A stretch of 47,661 nt of DNA from Hoylesella loescheii. GTDB taxonomy: Bacteria > Bacteroidota > Bacteroidia > Bacteroidales > Bacteroidaceae. Position 1 is the stretch's first letter. Every line of letters starts with the position of its first letter. Below the pieces are notes generated by a model. It had not been told where the DNA came from. It saw only the letters and a list, made by a program, of their open reading frames with translations, and ran no database searches. Positions 8,338 through 16,312 of this stretch are shown here, piece by piece. The translations under genes and the position numbers were made by a program. The DNA lies in the NCBI GenBank assembly GCA_021531755.1, contig JADYUK010000022.1, positions 1 through 47,661 of the forward strand, given 5' to 3'.

Positions 8338-9906
8338 ATGGAAAAGAATCAACTGAAACGTCTGCCTGTAGGCATACAGACATTCGAGAAAATAGTCAAT
8401 GGAGACTATCTCTATGTTGACAAGACAGAGTATATATGGAGGATGACACATCTCGGAAGCTACATCTTCCTGAGCCGACCGAGGCGGTTCGGCAAGTCTC
8501 TGCTCGTCTCTACCCTTCAGGCATACTTCGAGGGACGCAGGGAACTCTTCAAGGGGCTCTACATAGACAGCGTGGAGAAGGAGTGGACAGAATACCCTGT
8601 CCTGAGGTTCGACATGTCATCAGGCAAGCACATGGAGAAGGACCAGCTGGAGAGATACCTTCTCTCGATATTGGGTGAGAATGAAAGGAGATTCGGATTG
8701 ACGTCCGACCATCCCGACCCCAATGTGCGCCTTAAGAACCTTATCCAGAATGTACACAAGAAGACCGGCAAGAAGGTTGTCATCCTCATCGACGAGTATG
8801 ACGCCCCCCTGCTCGATGTCGTTCATGAGGAGGAGACACTCCCCGTCCTTCGCAATGTGATGCGCAATTTCTATTCCCCACTGAAGGCTTCCGACCCCTA
8901 CCTGCAGTTTGTCTTCCTCACGGGCATCACAAAGTTCTCACAGCTCAGCATCTTCAGCGAGCTGAACAACCTGAAGAACATCTCCATGCGTCCCGACTAC
9001 GCTGCCGTGTGCGGCATCACTATGGAAGAGATGGCAACGCAGATGTCTGACTATATCGACGACTTTTCCAATGCCAGGGGTTTCTCACACGATGAGACGA
9101 TTAACCTGCTGAAGAGACAATACGACGGGTATCACTTCTCATGGAGCTCTCCTGATGTCTTCAATCCATACAGCCTTCTCAATGCGTTCCAGGACCATGA
9201 GTTCACCAGCTACTGGTTCGCCTCCGGCACTCCCACCTACCTTGTCGAGATGCTCCGGCGTTTCCATGTCGAGCCCTCAGACATCAGCCATATGGAAGCC
9301 TTGTCACATGAGTTTGACGCCCCGACGGAGGGTATGGTCACCATCATACCTCTTCTCTACCAAAGCGGATACGTGACAATCAAGGACTATGACCCGGACA
9401 CCAGCCTCTACACGCTTGACATACCAAACAACGAGGTGCGCATAGGGCTGATGAACAGCCTCCTGCCTCTTTACGCCACAACAAAGACAGGGCGTGGAAT
9501 GACAGCAGCGGCAAAGATGAGCCTCGCCTTGAGAAAGGAGGATATAGACGGAGCCCTGACATTGCTGCAGGATTACCTTCTAACCGTTCCCTACTGCGAC
9601 AATGCGAACAGCGAGGGTCATTATCAGCAGATGCTATATATCATATTCTCACTCCTTGGACAGTTCAACGGTATTGACGTGGAGGTTCATACACCGGCCG
9701 GACGTGTAGACATGGTGCTGCGGACCAACACCAGGCTCTATCTCTTCGAGTTAAAGATGAACAAGAGCGCCGGGGCTGCCATGAGGCAGATTAATCTGAA
9801 GGACTATGCCTCACGCTTCTCGCTCTCAGGCCTTCCCGTCGTCAAGGTTGGCATAAGCTTCGACTCCGAGAGGCGGACTATCGGTGAGTGGAAGATAGAG
9901 GGATAG
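8338..9906 (+). CDS. AAA-ATPase-like / PD-(D/E)XK nuclease (DUF1703), copy 1
   Basis: This 522-residue protein joins an ATPase domain to a nuclease-like domain, a family greatly expanded in Bacteroidales. The N-terminus LPVGIQTFEKI and YLYVDKTEYIWRM lead to a P-loop-like RPRRFGKSLLVSTLQAYFEG (about 42-61). A Walker B strand VVILIDEYDAPL (about 146-157) and the FLTGITKFSQLSIF block (about 194-207) follow. The C-terminal core GRVDMVL...YLFELKMN (about 458-478) carries the D and ExK residues of the PD-(D/E)XK fold. No signal peptide is present. The biological role of the family is unsettled; suggestions include nucleic-acid cleavage linked to mobile elements or defence. The core ATPase segment is nearly identical at DNA level to the next gene while the middle third is not, pointing to gene conversion. 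Confidence 0.93.
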   Translation: MEKNQLKRLPVGIQTFEKIVNGDYLYVDKTEYIWRMTHLGSYIFLSRPRRFGKSLLVSTLQAYFEGRRELFKGLYIDSVEKEWTEYPVLRFDMSSGKHMEKDQLERYLLSILGENERRFGLTSDHPDPNVRLKNLIQNVHKKTGKKVVILIDEYDAPLLDVVHEEETLPVLRNVMRNFYSPLKASDPYLQFVFLTGITKFSQLSIFSELNNLKNISMRPDYAAVCGITMEEMATQMSDYIDDFSNARGFSHDETINLLKRQYDGYHFSWSSPDVFNPYSLLNAFQDHEFTSYWFASGTPTYLVEMLRRFHVEPSDISHMEALSHEFDAPTEGMVTIIPLLYQSGYVTIKDYDPDTSLYTLDIPNNEVRIGLMNSLLPLYATTKTGRGMTAAAKMSLALRKEDIDGALTLLQDYLLTVPYCDNANSEGHYQQMLYIIFSLLGQFNGIDVEVHTPAGRVDMVLRTNTRLYLFELKMNKSAGAAMRQINLKDYASRFSLSGLPVVKVGISFDSERRTIGEWKIEG

Positions 9907-9961
9907 GGGGATGGAAACCGCCGGTGGCACAGAACAGGGATGCAGGTGAGGATTTATTTTT

Positions 9962-10045
9962 GACCTCCCCCCGGCATTATAGAGACCTCTCCCCAAGCAT
10001 TATTTAGACCTCCCCCCTGGCATTATTTAGACCTCTCCCCCGGCA
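9962..10045. repeat. 22-23-bp tandem repeat, four units
   Basis: Units beginning GACCTC start at 9962, 9984, 10007 and 10030. The pattern is GACCTCYCCCC, then a variable dinucleotide, then GCATTATTTA; the last unit is degenerate. The array sits in the 171-192 bp between the two DUF1703 genes. Confidence 0.85.
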
Positions 10046-10098
10046 TAAGATGACTCCACAGATGCTGCATTCGCCGCATGAAAATCAAGACTGACCAT

Positions 10099-11664
10099 AT
10101 GGAAAAGAATCAACTGAAACGTCTGCCTGTAGGCATACAGACATTCTCGAACATCATAGAGGACGGCATGCTCTACGTCGACAAGACAGAGTATGTCTGG
10201 AGGATGGTACACCTCAGCAAGTACATCTTCCTGAGCCGGCCGAGGCGGTTCGGCAAGTCTCTGCTCATCTCTACCCTTCAGGCATACTTCGAGGGACGCA
10301 GGGAACTCTTCAAGGGGCTCTACATAGACAGCGTGGAGAAGGAGTGGACAGAATACCCTGTCCTGAGGTTCGACATGTCATCAGGCAAGCACATGGAGAA
10401 GGACCAGCTGGAGAGATACCTTCTCTCGATATTGGGTGAGAATGAAAGGAGATTCGGATTGACGTCCGACCATCCCGACCCCAATGTGCGCCTTAAGAAC
10501 CTTATCCAGAATGTACACAAGAAGACCGGCAAGAAGGTTGTCATCCTCATCGACGAGTATGACGCCCCCCTGCTCGATGTCGTTCATGAGGAGGAGACAC
10601 TCCCCGTCCTTCGCAATGTGATGCGCAATTTCTATTCCCCTCTGAAGGCTTCCGACCCCTACCTGCAGTTTGTCTTCCTCACGGGCATCACAAAGTTCTC
10701 ACAGCTCAGCATCTTCAGCGAGCTGAACAACCTGACAAACATCAGCATGAACGCTGAGTTCGATGGCATATGCGGTATAACGAAAGAAGAGGTCCTGACA
10801 CAGATGCAGGACTATATCGAGGTTTTGGGAGAAAGGAACGGATGGACGAAGGAGAACACGATAGACATATTGACAAAACAGTATGATGGATATCACTTCT
10901 CGTGGCCCTCAGCTGATATATTCAACCCCTTCAGCCTGTTGCAGGCATTCAACATGAAGAAGGTGGACAGCTACTGGTTCGCCTCAGGCACTCCCACCTA
11001 CCTTGTCGAGATGCTAAGGAAGTTCGATGCCGTTCCAACAGACATCAGATCGATGGAGGGTGGAGCCGACGACTTCGATGCACCTACTGAGGGTATGACC
11101 ACTATCATGCCACTGTTGTACCAGAGTGGATATATCACGATAAAGGACTACGACGAGATTTTCAGAAGCTATACACTCGGCATTCCGAACAATGAGGTGC
11201 GCATTGGTCTGACAAAGGCCCTTGTCCCGTCATACGTCATGCCAAACACGCTTGTTGTGAACAACACAGCACGCAACATCGCCCGCTGTCTCGCAAAGGA
11301 CGACATCGATGGCGCCCTGTCACTCTTGAAGAACTTCCTCAGCACCGTACCCTACTGCAACGACGCCAGCTCCGAGGGACACTTCCAGCAGGTGCTCTAC
11401 ATAATCCTCACACTCGTCTCAGACTATTTCGCCGACGTGGAGATACACACACCAGCCGGACGTGTAGACATGGTGCTGCGGACCAACACCAGGCTCTATC
11501 TCTTTGAGTTGAAGATGAATAAGAGCGCCGTGGCCGCCATGAGGCAGATTAATCTGAAGGACTATGCCTCACGCTTCTCGCTCTCAGGCCTCCCTGTCGT
11601 CAAGGTTGGCATAAGCTTCGACTCCGAGAGACGGACTATCGGTGAGTGGAAGATAGAGGGATAA
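10099..11664 (+). CDS. AAA-ATPase-like / PD-(D/E)XK nuclease (DUF1703), copy 2
   Basis: This paralogue of the preceding gene is 521 residues from the ATG at 10099, chosen because MEKNQLKRLPVGIQTF aligns with the start of copy 1. An ATG 21 bp upstream (10078) would add seven residues. It keeps the P-loop-like RPRRFGKSLL, Walker B VVILIDEYDAPL and the C-terminal GRVDMVL...FELKMN nuclease core. Between about residues 213 and 453 it differs widely from copy 1, for example NAEFDGICGITKEEVLTQM against RPDYAAVCGITMEEMATQM, with conserved islands such as YWFASGTPTYLVEML and DAPTEGM. No clear promoter of its own is seen, so it may be read through from copy 1. A 31-bp repeat array follows its stop. Confidence 0.93.
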   Translation: MEKNQLKRLPVGIQTFSNIIEDGMLYVDKTEYVWRMVHLSKYIFLSRPRRFGKSLLISTLQAYFEGRRELFKGLYIDSVEKEWTEYPVLRFDMSSGKHMEKDQLERYLLSILGENERRFGLTSDHPDPNVRLKNLIQNVHKKTGKKVVILIDEYDAPLLDVVHEEETLPVLRNVMRNFYSPLKASDPYLQFVFLTGITKFSQLSIFSELNNLTNISMNAEFDGICGITKEEVLTQMQDYIEVLGERNGWTKENTIDILTKQYDGYHFSWPSADIFNPFSLLQAFNMKKVDSYWFASGTPTYLVEMLRKFDAVPTDIRSMEGGADDFDAPTEGMTTIMPLLYQSGYITIKDYDEIFRSYTLGIPNNEVRIGLTKALVPSYVMPNTLVVNNTARNIARCLAKDDIDGALSLLKNFLSTVPYCNDASSEGHFQQVLYIILTLVSDYFADVEIHTPAGRVDMVLRTNTRLYLFELKMNKSAVAAMRQINLKDYASRFSLSGLPVVKVGISFDSERRTIGEWKIEG

Positions 11665-11710
11665 ACACATGCCCCCCCTCTTTACCGTTGTCCGGTAAGA
11701 CTGTTTGGTT

Positions 11711-11874
11711 ACAATCAAATAACTATTACCTTACAATAGTGACAATCAAATAACTATTACCTTACAATACTGGCAATCATATAGTTATTGCTTTCAATAG
11801 TGACAATCAAATATCTATTACCTTTCAATAGTGACAATCATATAGCTATTACCTTACAATAGAAACAATCAATT
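11711..11874. repeat. 31-bp tandem array, five units plus a partial
   Basis: Units start at 11711, 11742, 11773, 11803, 11834 and (partial) 11865. The unit reads ACAATCAAATAACTATTACC then TTACAATAGTG, with a one-base loss in the third. Each contains a small inverted repeat, CTATT-N7-AATAG or a one-base variant. There are no spacers, so it is not a CRISPR array. The regular spacing of about three helical turns would suit binding sites, but no partner is evident. Confidence 0.92.
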
Positions 11875-11882
11875 ATCGTCGA

Positions 11883-11919
11883 GCAAGGAGAGCCGCGAAA
11901 CTCCGTGGTTTTGCTCCTT
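11883..11919. other. GC-rich hairpin between the repeat array and GH27
   Basis: CAAGGAG (11883-11889) pairs with CTCCTTG (11913-11919). Inside, CCGCG can pair with CGTGG around AAACTC, one pair being G-U. No T-run follows on either strand, so it may be an RNA structure or a protein site rather than a terminator. Confidence 0.45.
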
Positions 11920-12066
11920 GACATTTGCTCAGGATTGCTTTTCTTTGAGCCTGGTTTGAATATCCATTGGAAATACAGACACTGGAAATACAATCATTGA
12001 AAAAAATATATATACACCTACTCATCCACAATGCTAATTCTATTAACTGACAAGCAATAAACAGTC

Positions 12067-13764
12067 ATGAGAAAAAATCTATCATTACTGCTACTGGCAT
12101 TTTCCATTTGCCTCACAGCCGAGGCCCAGCAGAAAGAGCTTCCTACTATGGGATGGAGCTCATGGAACACATTCGCCCTCAACATCAGCGACTCAATCAT
12201 CATGCGGCAGGCCGACGTGATGGCAAGAACACCGCTGAAGGATGCGGGATACAGGTATATCAATATCGACGACGGATACTTCGGCGGACGTGACCCCAAG
12301 ACAGGACAGCTGCTCATACACCCTGTACGTTTCCCCCGCGGACTGAGGGGTGTCGTTGACCATATCCACCGTCTCGGACTGAAAGCCGGCATATACTCAG
12401 ACGCCGGAGCCAACACCTGCGGCAACTATTACGGAGGCGACACCATAGCCAACAACGTCGGCCTCTATCGCCACGACCAGCAGGACTGTGACTTCTTCTT
12501 CAAGGAGCTCGACTTCGACTTCATAAAGGTTGACTTCTGTGGTGCCGACGCTCCGCAGAACCGCCAGCGCTACTGTCTCGACCCCCAAGAGCGTTATACA
12601 GCCATCTCCAAGGCGATGGAGAGGACGGGCAAGAAGGGATTACGGCTCAATGTCTGCCGCTGGGACTATCCCGGAACATGGGTACACGACGTGGCGACAT
12701 CATGGCGCATGAGTGTCGACATAAACTGCTCATGGCCCTCTGTACGCGGCATCATCGACCAGAGCCTCTATCTCTCTGCCTACTGCTATGACGGGCGCTA
12801 CAACGATATGGACATGCTCGAGGTGGGGCGCACACTCACTCCAGAGGAAGACCGCACACATTTCGGCATGTGGTGTATCATGGCATCGCCTCTGCTCATA
12901 GGCTGCGACATGAGCACACTCTCGCCCGAGACTATGGACCTGCTCTGCAACAAGGAACTGATAGCCCTCAACCAAGACCCCCTTATGCTCCAGGCTTATG
13001 TCGCCAAGTATGACAAGGCTGACACCACATACGTCTTCGTGAAGGACATAGAGACCCTTGAGGGCACGACAAGAGCTGTCGCATTATATAACCCGACAGA
13101 GAGCACAAAGCGCGTGAGCATTGACTATGCCGACATACAGCTTGAGGGTGTGACACAAGTGCGTGACCTCTACGACCACAAGGACCTCGTCATTACTGGC
13201 AAGAAAGCCAGGAAGTATGCCAAGGCGAACGCCGCACTCACAGGCAGCACACTGAGCCGCGACGTCCCTGCCCACGGATGCCGCATATACAAGCTGACAG
13301 CGGCGAGGCGGCTTGAGCGCTCTCTCTATGAGGCAGAGACAGCATATCTGAGCAGCTATCAGGAGCTCAGCAATCCATGGGCCCTCTATACCGGAACATA
13401 CGAGAAGGACAACGACTGCTCAGGAGGAGCAAAGGCGATACTCCTCGGACGCCGTGCTGTCAACGACCTCCAGTGGCGTAATGTCTACAGTCACGAGGGC
13501 GGTGAATACGAGATGACCATACGCTGCAAATCAAAGCCCGGAGCCAAGAGCCAGATAAGCTGGGGATATCCGCGCACAGAAGGCCAGCACTTCTTCGTCA
13601 ATGTCAACGAGGGAGCCGGACAGGCCGTCTTCGCTGACACCAACGGGAAATGGGGCGAGGTGAAGACGACAATACATCTCGGGAAAGGCAACAATGTCGT
13701 GCGCCTCTATCACGACAGGGATGAGCTGCCCGAGATAGACTGCATGACACTGACAAGGAAATAA
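12067..13764 (+). CDS. Secreted alpha-galactosidase, GH27, with C-terminal carbohydrate-binding-like domain
   Basis: The 565-residue enzyme should release terminal alpha-galactose from plant oligosaccharides or glycolipids by a retaining mechanism. A signal peptide covers about residues 1-20 (ending AEAQ). The (beta/alpha)8 barrel opens with LPTMGWSSWNTF and carries YINIDDGYFGG (about 64-74). KVDFCG (154-159) holds the predicted nucleophile Asp156, and WRMSVDI (213-219) the predicted acid/base Asp218. YNDMDMLEVG and MWCIMASPLLIGCDM complete the family blocks. A beta-sandwich follows to about 400. The last 150 residues, beginning YEAETAYLSS, resemble a CBM35/CBM6-type module. The gene is monocistronic by appearance, with a strong hairpin 7 bp after the stop. 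No adjoining SusCD pair is present. Confidence 0.93.
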   Translation: MRKNLSLLLLAFSICLTAEAQQKELPTMGWSSWNTFALNISDSIIMRQADVMARTPLKDAGYRYINIDDGYFGGRDPKTGQLLIHPVRFPRGLRGVVDHIHRLGLKAGIYSDAGANTCGNYYGGDTIANNVGLYRHDQQDCDFFFKELDFDFIKVDFCGADAPQNRQRYCLDPQERYTAISKAMERTGKKGLRLNVCRWDYPGTWVHDVATSWRMSVDINCSWPSVRGIIDQSLYLSAYCYDGRYNDMDMLEVGRTLTPEEDRTHFGMWCIMASPLLIGCDMSTLSPETMDLLCNKELIALNQDPLMLQAYVAKYDKADTTYVFVKDIETLEGTTRAVALYNPTESTKRVSIDYADIQLEGVTQVRDLYDHKDLVITGKKARKYAKANAALTGSTLSRDVPAHGCRIYKLTAARRLERSLYEAETAYLSSYQELSNPWALYTGTYEKDNDCSGGAKAILLGRRAVNDLQWRNVYSHEGGEYEMTIRCKSKPGAKSQISWGYPRTEGQHFFVNVNEGAGQAVFADTNGKWGEVKTTIHLGKGNNVVRLYHDRDELPEIDCMTLTRK

Positions 13765-13770
13765 CCAGCA

Positions 13771-13812
13771 CATCCCCCCTTCTGGCATGATTCTTCGCCT
13801 GAAGGGGGGATG
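13771..13812 (+). terminator. Terminator after the alpha-galactosidase gene
   Basis: CATCCCCCCTTC (13771-13782) and GAAGGGGGGATG (13801-13812) form a perfect 12-bp stem around an 18-base loop, followed by TTATTT. The short T-tail suits transcription ending here, possibly for both strands. Confidence 0.75.
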
Positions 13813-13822
13813 TTATTTGATA

Positions 13823-13868
13823 AAGACCACTATGCAAGGTCTATAGAATGTTTACCGGACAGTAATAG
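13823..13868. repeat. Nested-hairpin element TCCGGTAAAC, copy B (left arm missing)
   Basis: AAGACCACTATG and CAAGGTCT, then AGAATGTTTACCGGACAGTA and ATAG, match copy A at 3925-3971 with one deletion and one substitution. The left outer arm is absent, its place taken by the terminator tail, so the inner stem remains but the outer one cannot form. Confidence 0.85.
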
Positions 13869-13933
13869 AATCAAATCAGTAACCACCGATATTCATTTCT
13901 TCTTGATTCTATCGTTCGCTGGGAAAAAATCCG

Positions 13934-14824
13934 TTATGACGCTTTCCTGTATTCAGATGGCGTCTTGCCTGTACGCGCCTTGAAGAAGCGGACGAAATGC
14001 TGCGGATATTCAAAGCCCAGCCTATCGCTTATCATCGTTATGGAGAGTGTGTCATCGTTCAGCAGCTGCTTGGCATGTGTTAGCAGACTGTCGGCGATGA
14101 TGTCCTTGGCTGCGCGCCCCGTCTCTGTCTTCACCAATGTGCCGAAATATCCGGTTGAGAGACAACACTTGTCAGCAAACCATGCTACCGTGGGAAGACC
14201 CTCGCGACGGGCTCTGGTGGTGATATAATCGTCGAGCAACTCTATGAATTTCCTTACCACAGAATGGTTTATCTCCTCGCGGGTGATGAACTGGCGGTCG
14301 TAGAAGCGGAGACAATAGTTCAGCAGCAGTTCGATGTTTGAGACGATAAGTTCGCGGGTATGCTTGTCGATGGCCCGGTGCAGCTCCTGCTCTATCATTG
14401 TGAGCACACCCCGGAAGACTTCCACTTCCTGGGCGGAGAGATGCAAAGCCTCGGTACTGGTGTAGCCGAAGAACTCGTAGCGGCTCATCTGCTTTCCCAG
14501 CGGGGTGCGGTTGAGAAGGTCGGGATGGAACACCAAGGCCGTGAACTTGGCAAAAGGCACATCGGGGTTTGGTTCAACATTAACTACCTGCCCCGGGGCA
14601 AAGCTCGTCACAGTCATCTCGTCGAAGTCATAGGGCGTGCGGCCGTAAGAGAGCTTGCAGCCCTTGTTCTCCTTTAGATAGATGGCATAAACACCATAGT
14701 GCATCACACACTCCCGGATGTGCTCCGTATTCTCCACATGCACCACGCTCACCAAGGGATGAAGCGTCTCCACCCCCTGGTAGTCGTTGAAGTCCTGTAT
14801 GGTATTGATAAAAACCTCTTCCAT
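13934..14824 (-). CDS. AraC-family transcriptional regulator
   Basis: A 296-residue regulator with an N-terminal cupin-like sensing region (about 15-150, including SYGRTPYDFDEMTVTSFAPG) and a C-terminal AraC double helix-turn-helix (about 195-296). The second recognition block reads ISMISDRLGFEYPQHFVRFF, followed by GKTPSEYR, the usual family end. The ATG at 14824 is chosen; an upstream TTG or GTG (14848, 14842) would add eight or six residues. It lies 24 bp after the flavodoxin gene as the last gene of the 19.2-13.9 kb operon, so it probably controls that operon or a linked stress response. The ligand is unknown. Confidence 0.9.
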   Translation of the reverse strand: MEEVFINTIQDFNDYQGVETLHPLVSVVHVENTEHIRECVMHYGVYAIYLKENKGCKLSYGRTPYDFDEMTVTSFAPGQVVNVEPNPDVPFAKFTALVFHPDLLNRTPLGKQMSRYEFFGYTSTEALHLSAQEVEVFRGVLTMIEQELHRAIDKHTRELIVSNIELLLNYCLRFYDRQFITREEINHSVVRKFIELLDDYITTRARREGLPTVAWFADKCCLSTGYFGTLVKTETGRAAKDIIADSLLTHAKQLLNDDTLSITMISDRLGFEYPQHFVRFFKARTGKTPSEYRKAS

Positions 14825-14848
14825 ATTATTATACTGGGGCACTGACAA

Positions 14849-15439
14849 TTACCTCCCTGTGGTCAGAGAATCCACCTTTATTGATGTTGAAACCCATGTC
14901 CCGATCTCCTTCTCGCTGACACGGTTCAGCAGTCTGCCCGTCTGCCACTTGACTTTGGGGTAAGACTTCTTCAGCTCGGCGACACTGTTGGCGATGGTGC
15001 TGCTACCTGACGTCGCGAAAGGGATGACGGTCTTGCCTGACAGGTCTGCTGTCTCGATGAATGAGTTGACGGCTCGCGGTGCGAGGTCCCACCAGATGGG
15101 ATAGCCAAGGAAGATGTGGTCATACTCACTCACATCCACCTGAACGGCTTTTATCTCAGGCCGCGCCTTAGGATTGTTCATCTCCACCGAGCTGCGCGAC
15201 AGTTTGTTGGTCCAGTCGAGGTCGGCACTGGAATAAGGCTTCGCCGGAGCTATCTCACAGATGTCGGCGTCAGCGGTTTTCGCAATCTGCTTTGCCACTT
15301 GCCTTGTTGTTCCCGTTGCCGAGAAATAGACTATCAATACTTTATTCTTTTCCATAGTCTGTTTTGTTCTGTTTTGTGAACAAGCCGATGCTGCAAAGAC
15401 TGTCAGCACAGCCAATAGCAGGATTTTCAGATGTTTCAT
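14849..15439 (-). CDS. Flavodoxin-like lipoprotein
   Basis: The product (196 residues) binds FMN by a flavodoxin fold and should carry electrons or act as a quinone/nitro reductase. The N-terminus MKHLKILLLAVLTVFAASAC is a lipoprotein signal, with the modified cysteine at about position 20, so the protein is exported and membrane-anchored. The phosphate-binding loop VYFSATGTTRQVA (about 37-49) and YDHIFLGYPIWWDLAPRAVN (about 103-122) mark the Flavodoxin_4 type. PFATSGSSTIANSV is the third flavin loop. It sits 17 bp after the CMD-cupin gene. An internal ATG after the signal could give a cytoplasmic form. Family confidence is high; the physiological partner is unknown. Confidence 0.9.
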   Translation of the reverse strand: MKHLKILLLAVLTVFAASACSQNRTKQTMEKNKVLIVYFSATGTTRQVAKQIAKTADADICEIAPAKPYSSADLDWTNKLSRSSVEMNNPKARPEIKAVQVDVSEYDHIFLGYPIWWDLAPRAVNSFIETADLSGKTVIPFATSGSSTIANSVAELKKSYPKVKWQTGRLLNRVSEKEIGTWVSTSIKVDSLTTGR

Positions 15440-15456
15440 AATGTAAAATGATGTGG

Positions 15457-16305
15457 TTATCTCTCATTGACCTTCCCATATTCAGCGTCTGACACTGGTT
15501 CCAGCCACTCATTTGATGCGTTCTCTCCCTCTATCTCAAAGGCGAGATGGGCAAACCAACTGTCTCCAGCGGCTCCATGCCAATGCTTCACACCGGCAGG
15601 GATGTGGACGACTGTCCCCGGGAGAATCTCCTGTGCAGGCTTTCCCCACTCCTGATACCAGCCACGTCCAGCCACACCGATAAGCATCTGTCCTCCGCCC
15701 TTTGTGGCATGATGGATGTGCCAGTTGTTGCGGCAGGCGGGTTCAAAGGTGACATTGGCAATGGGAACCTGCTCGCTTGATATTCGAGCCAGATAGCTGT
15801 TGCCCTTGAAATACTGGGCATAGGCAACGTTGGGTTCGCCAATGGGGAAAATCATCTCCTGCTGAAACCGCTCCTTGGCATCATCAGCCGATGTCCCTTC
15901 CGCCCATACCTCCTTAGCCTGACGGAATGCCGCCCATGCCTTGGGCCATCCTGCATAGAAAGCAATATGTGTGATGATTTCAGATATCTCAGTGCGTGTG
16001 ATGCCGTTCTTCCTCGCCTCCTGCAAGTGGTAGGTGAGCGACGAGTCGGTGATGCCCTGACTGATGAGCGAGGTGAGCGTGACAAGGCTGCGGTCGCGAA
16101 GGCTGAGCAGGTCATTACGGCTCCATACCTCGCCAAAGAGTATGTCGTCGTTGAGGCGGGCAAACTCAGGGGCAAACTCGCCCAGTTGTGTGCGCCCTGC
16201 CGTCTGTGTTATCTTCTTCTGTGCCATAACGTTGAGTGTCGTTATTGTTATGAATGATATGAATAAAACCAAACGTTTCATTCGTATATTGATATTACTT
16301 TTCAC
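15457..16305 (-). CDS. Carboxymuconolactone-decarboxylase/cupin fusion, exported
   Basis: This 282-residue protein joins an AhpD/CMD-type alpha-helical domain to a cupin barrel. Residues about 45-150 contain DRSLVTLTSLISQGITDSSL and EISEIITHIAFYAGWPKAW, typical of CMD proteins, although the CxxC of AhpD peroxidases is absent. The cupin half carries NNWHIHHATKGGGQMLIGV and GTVVHIPAGVKHWHG, with His residues for a metal. A signal peptide (VLFISFITITTLNVMA) precedes. The start at 16305 is kept; MKRLVLF at 16281 is an equally plausible start eight codons later. It is seven bp from the FMN reductase gene, within a redox operon. Such fusions are common beside flavodoxins in gut anaerobes, but no reaction has been assigned. 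Confidence 0.88.
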   Translation of the reverse strand: MKSNINIRMKRLVLFISFITITTLNVMAQKKITQTAGRTQLGEFAPEFARLNDDILFGEVWSRNDLLSLRDRSLVTLTSLISQGITDSSLTYHLQEARKNGITRTEISEIITHIAFYAGWPKAWAAFRQAKEVWAEGTSADDAKERFQQEMIFPIGEPNVAYAQYFKGNSYLARISSEQVPIANVTFEPACRNNWHIHHATKGGGQMLIGVAGRGWYQEWGKPAQEILPGTVVHIPAGVKHWHGAAGDSWFAHLAFEIEGENASNEWLEPVSDAEYGKVNER

Positions 16306-16312
16306 CTCGTTA

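Larger units (their letters stand above)
11665..12066. other. 402-bp gene-free region with repeat array and hairpin
   Basis: No gene is visible. It contains a short TTACC/GGTAA stem (11682-11698, including TCCGGTAA as in the nested-hairpin family), five 31-bp tandem units, a GC-rich hairpin (11883-11919) and an AT-rich stretch before the GH27 start, in which I see no clean TAnnTTTG box. Confidence 0.7.

Noticed and set aside
11711..11874. Possible CRISPR array
   Set aside because: The 31-bp units are directly contiguous without unique spacers, and no cas gene is present.
14825..14848. TTG/GTG start for the AraC regulator
   Set aside because: An ATG eight codons later gives the usual family beginning, and the extra residues show no conserved feature.
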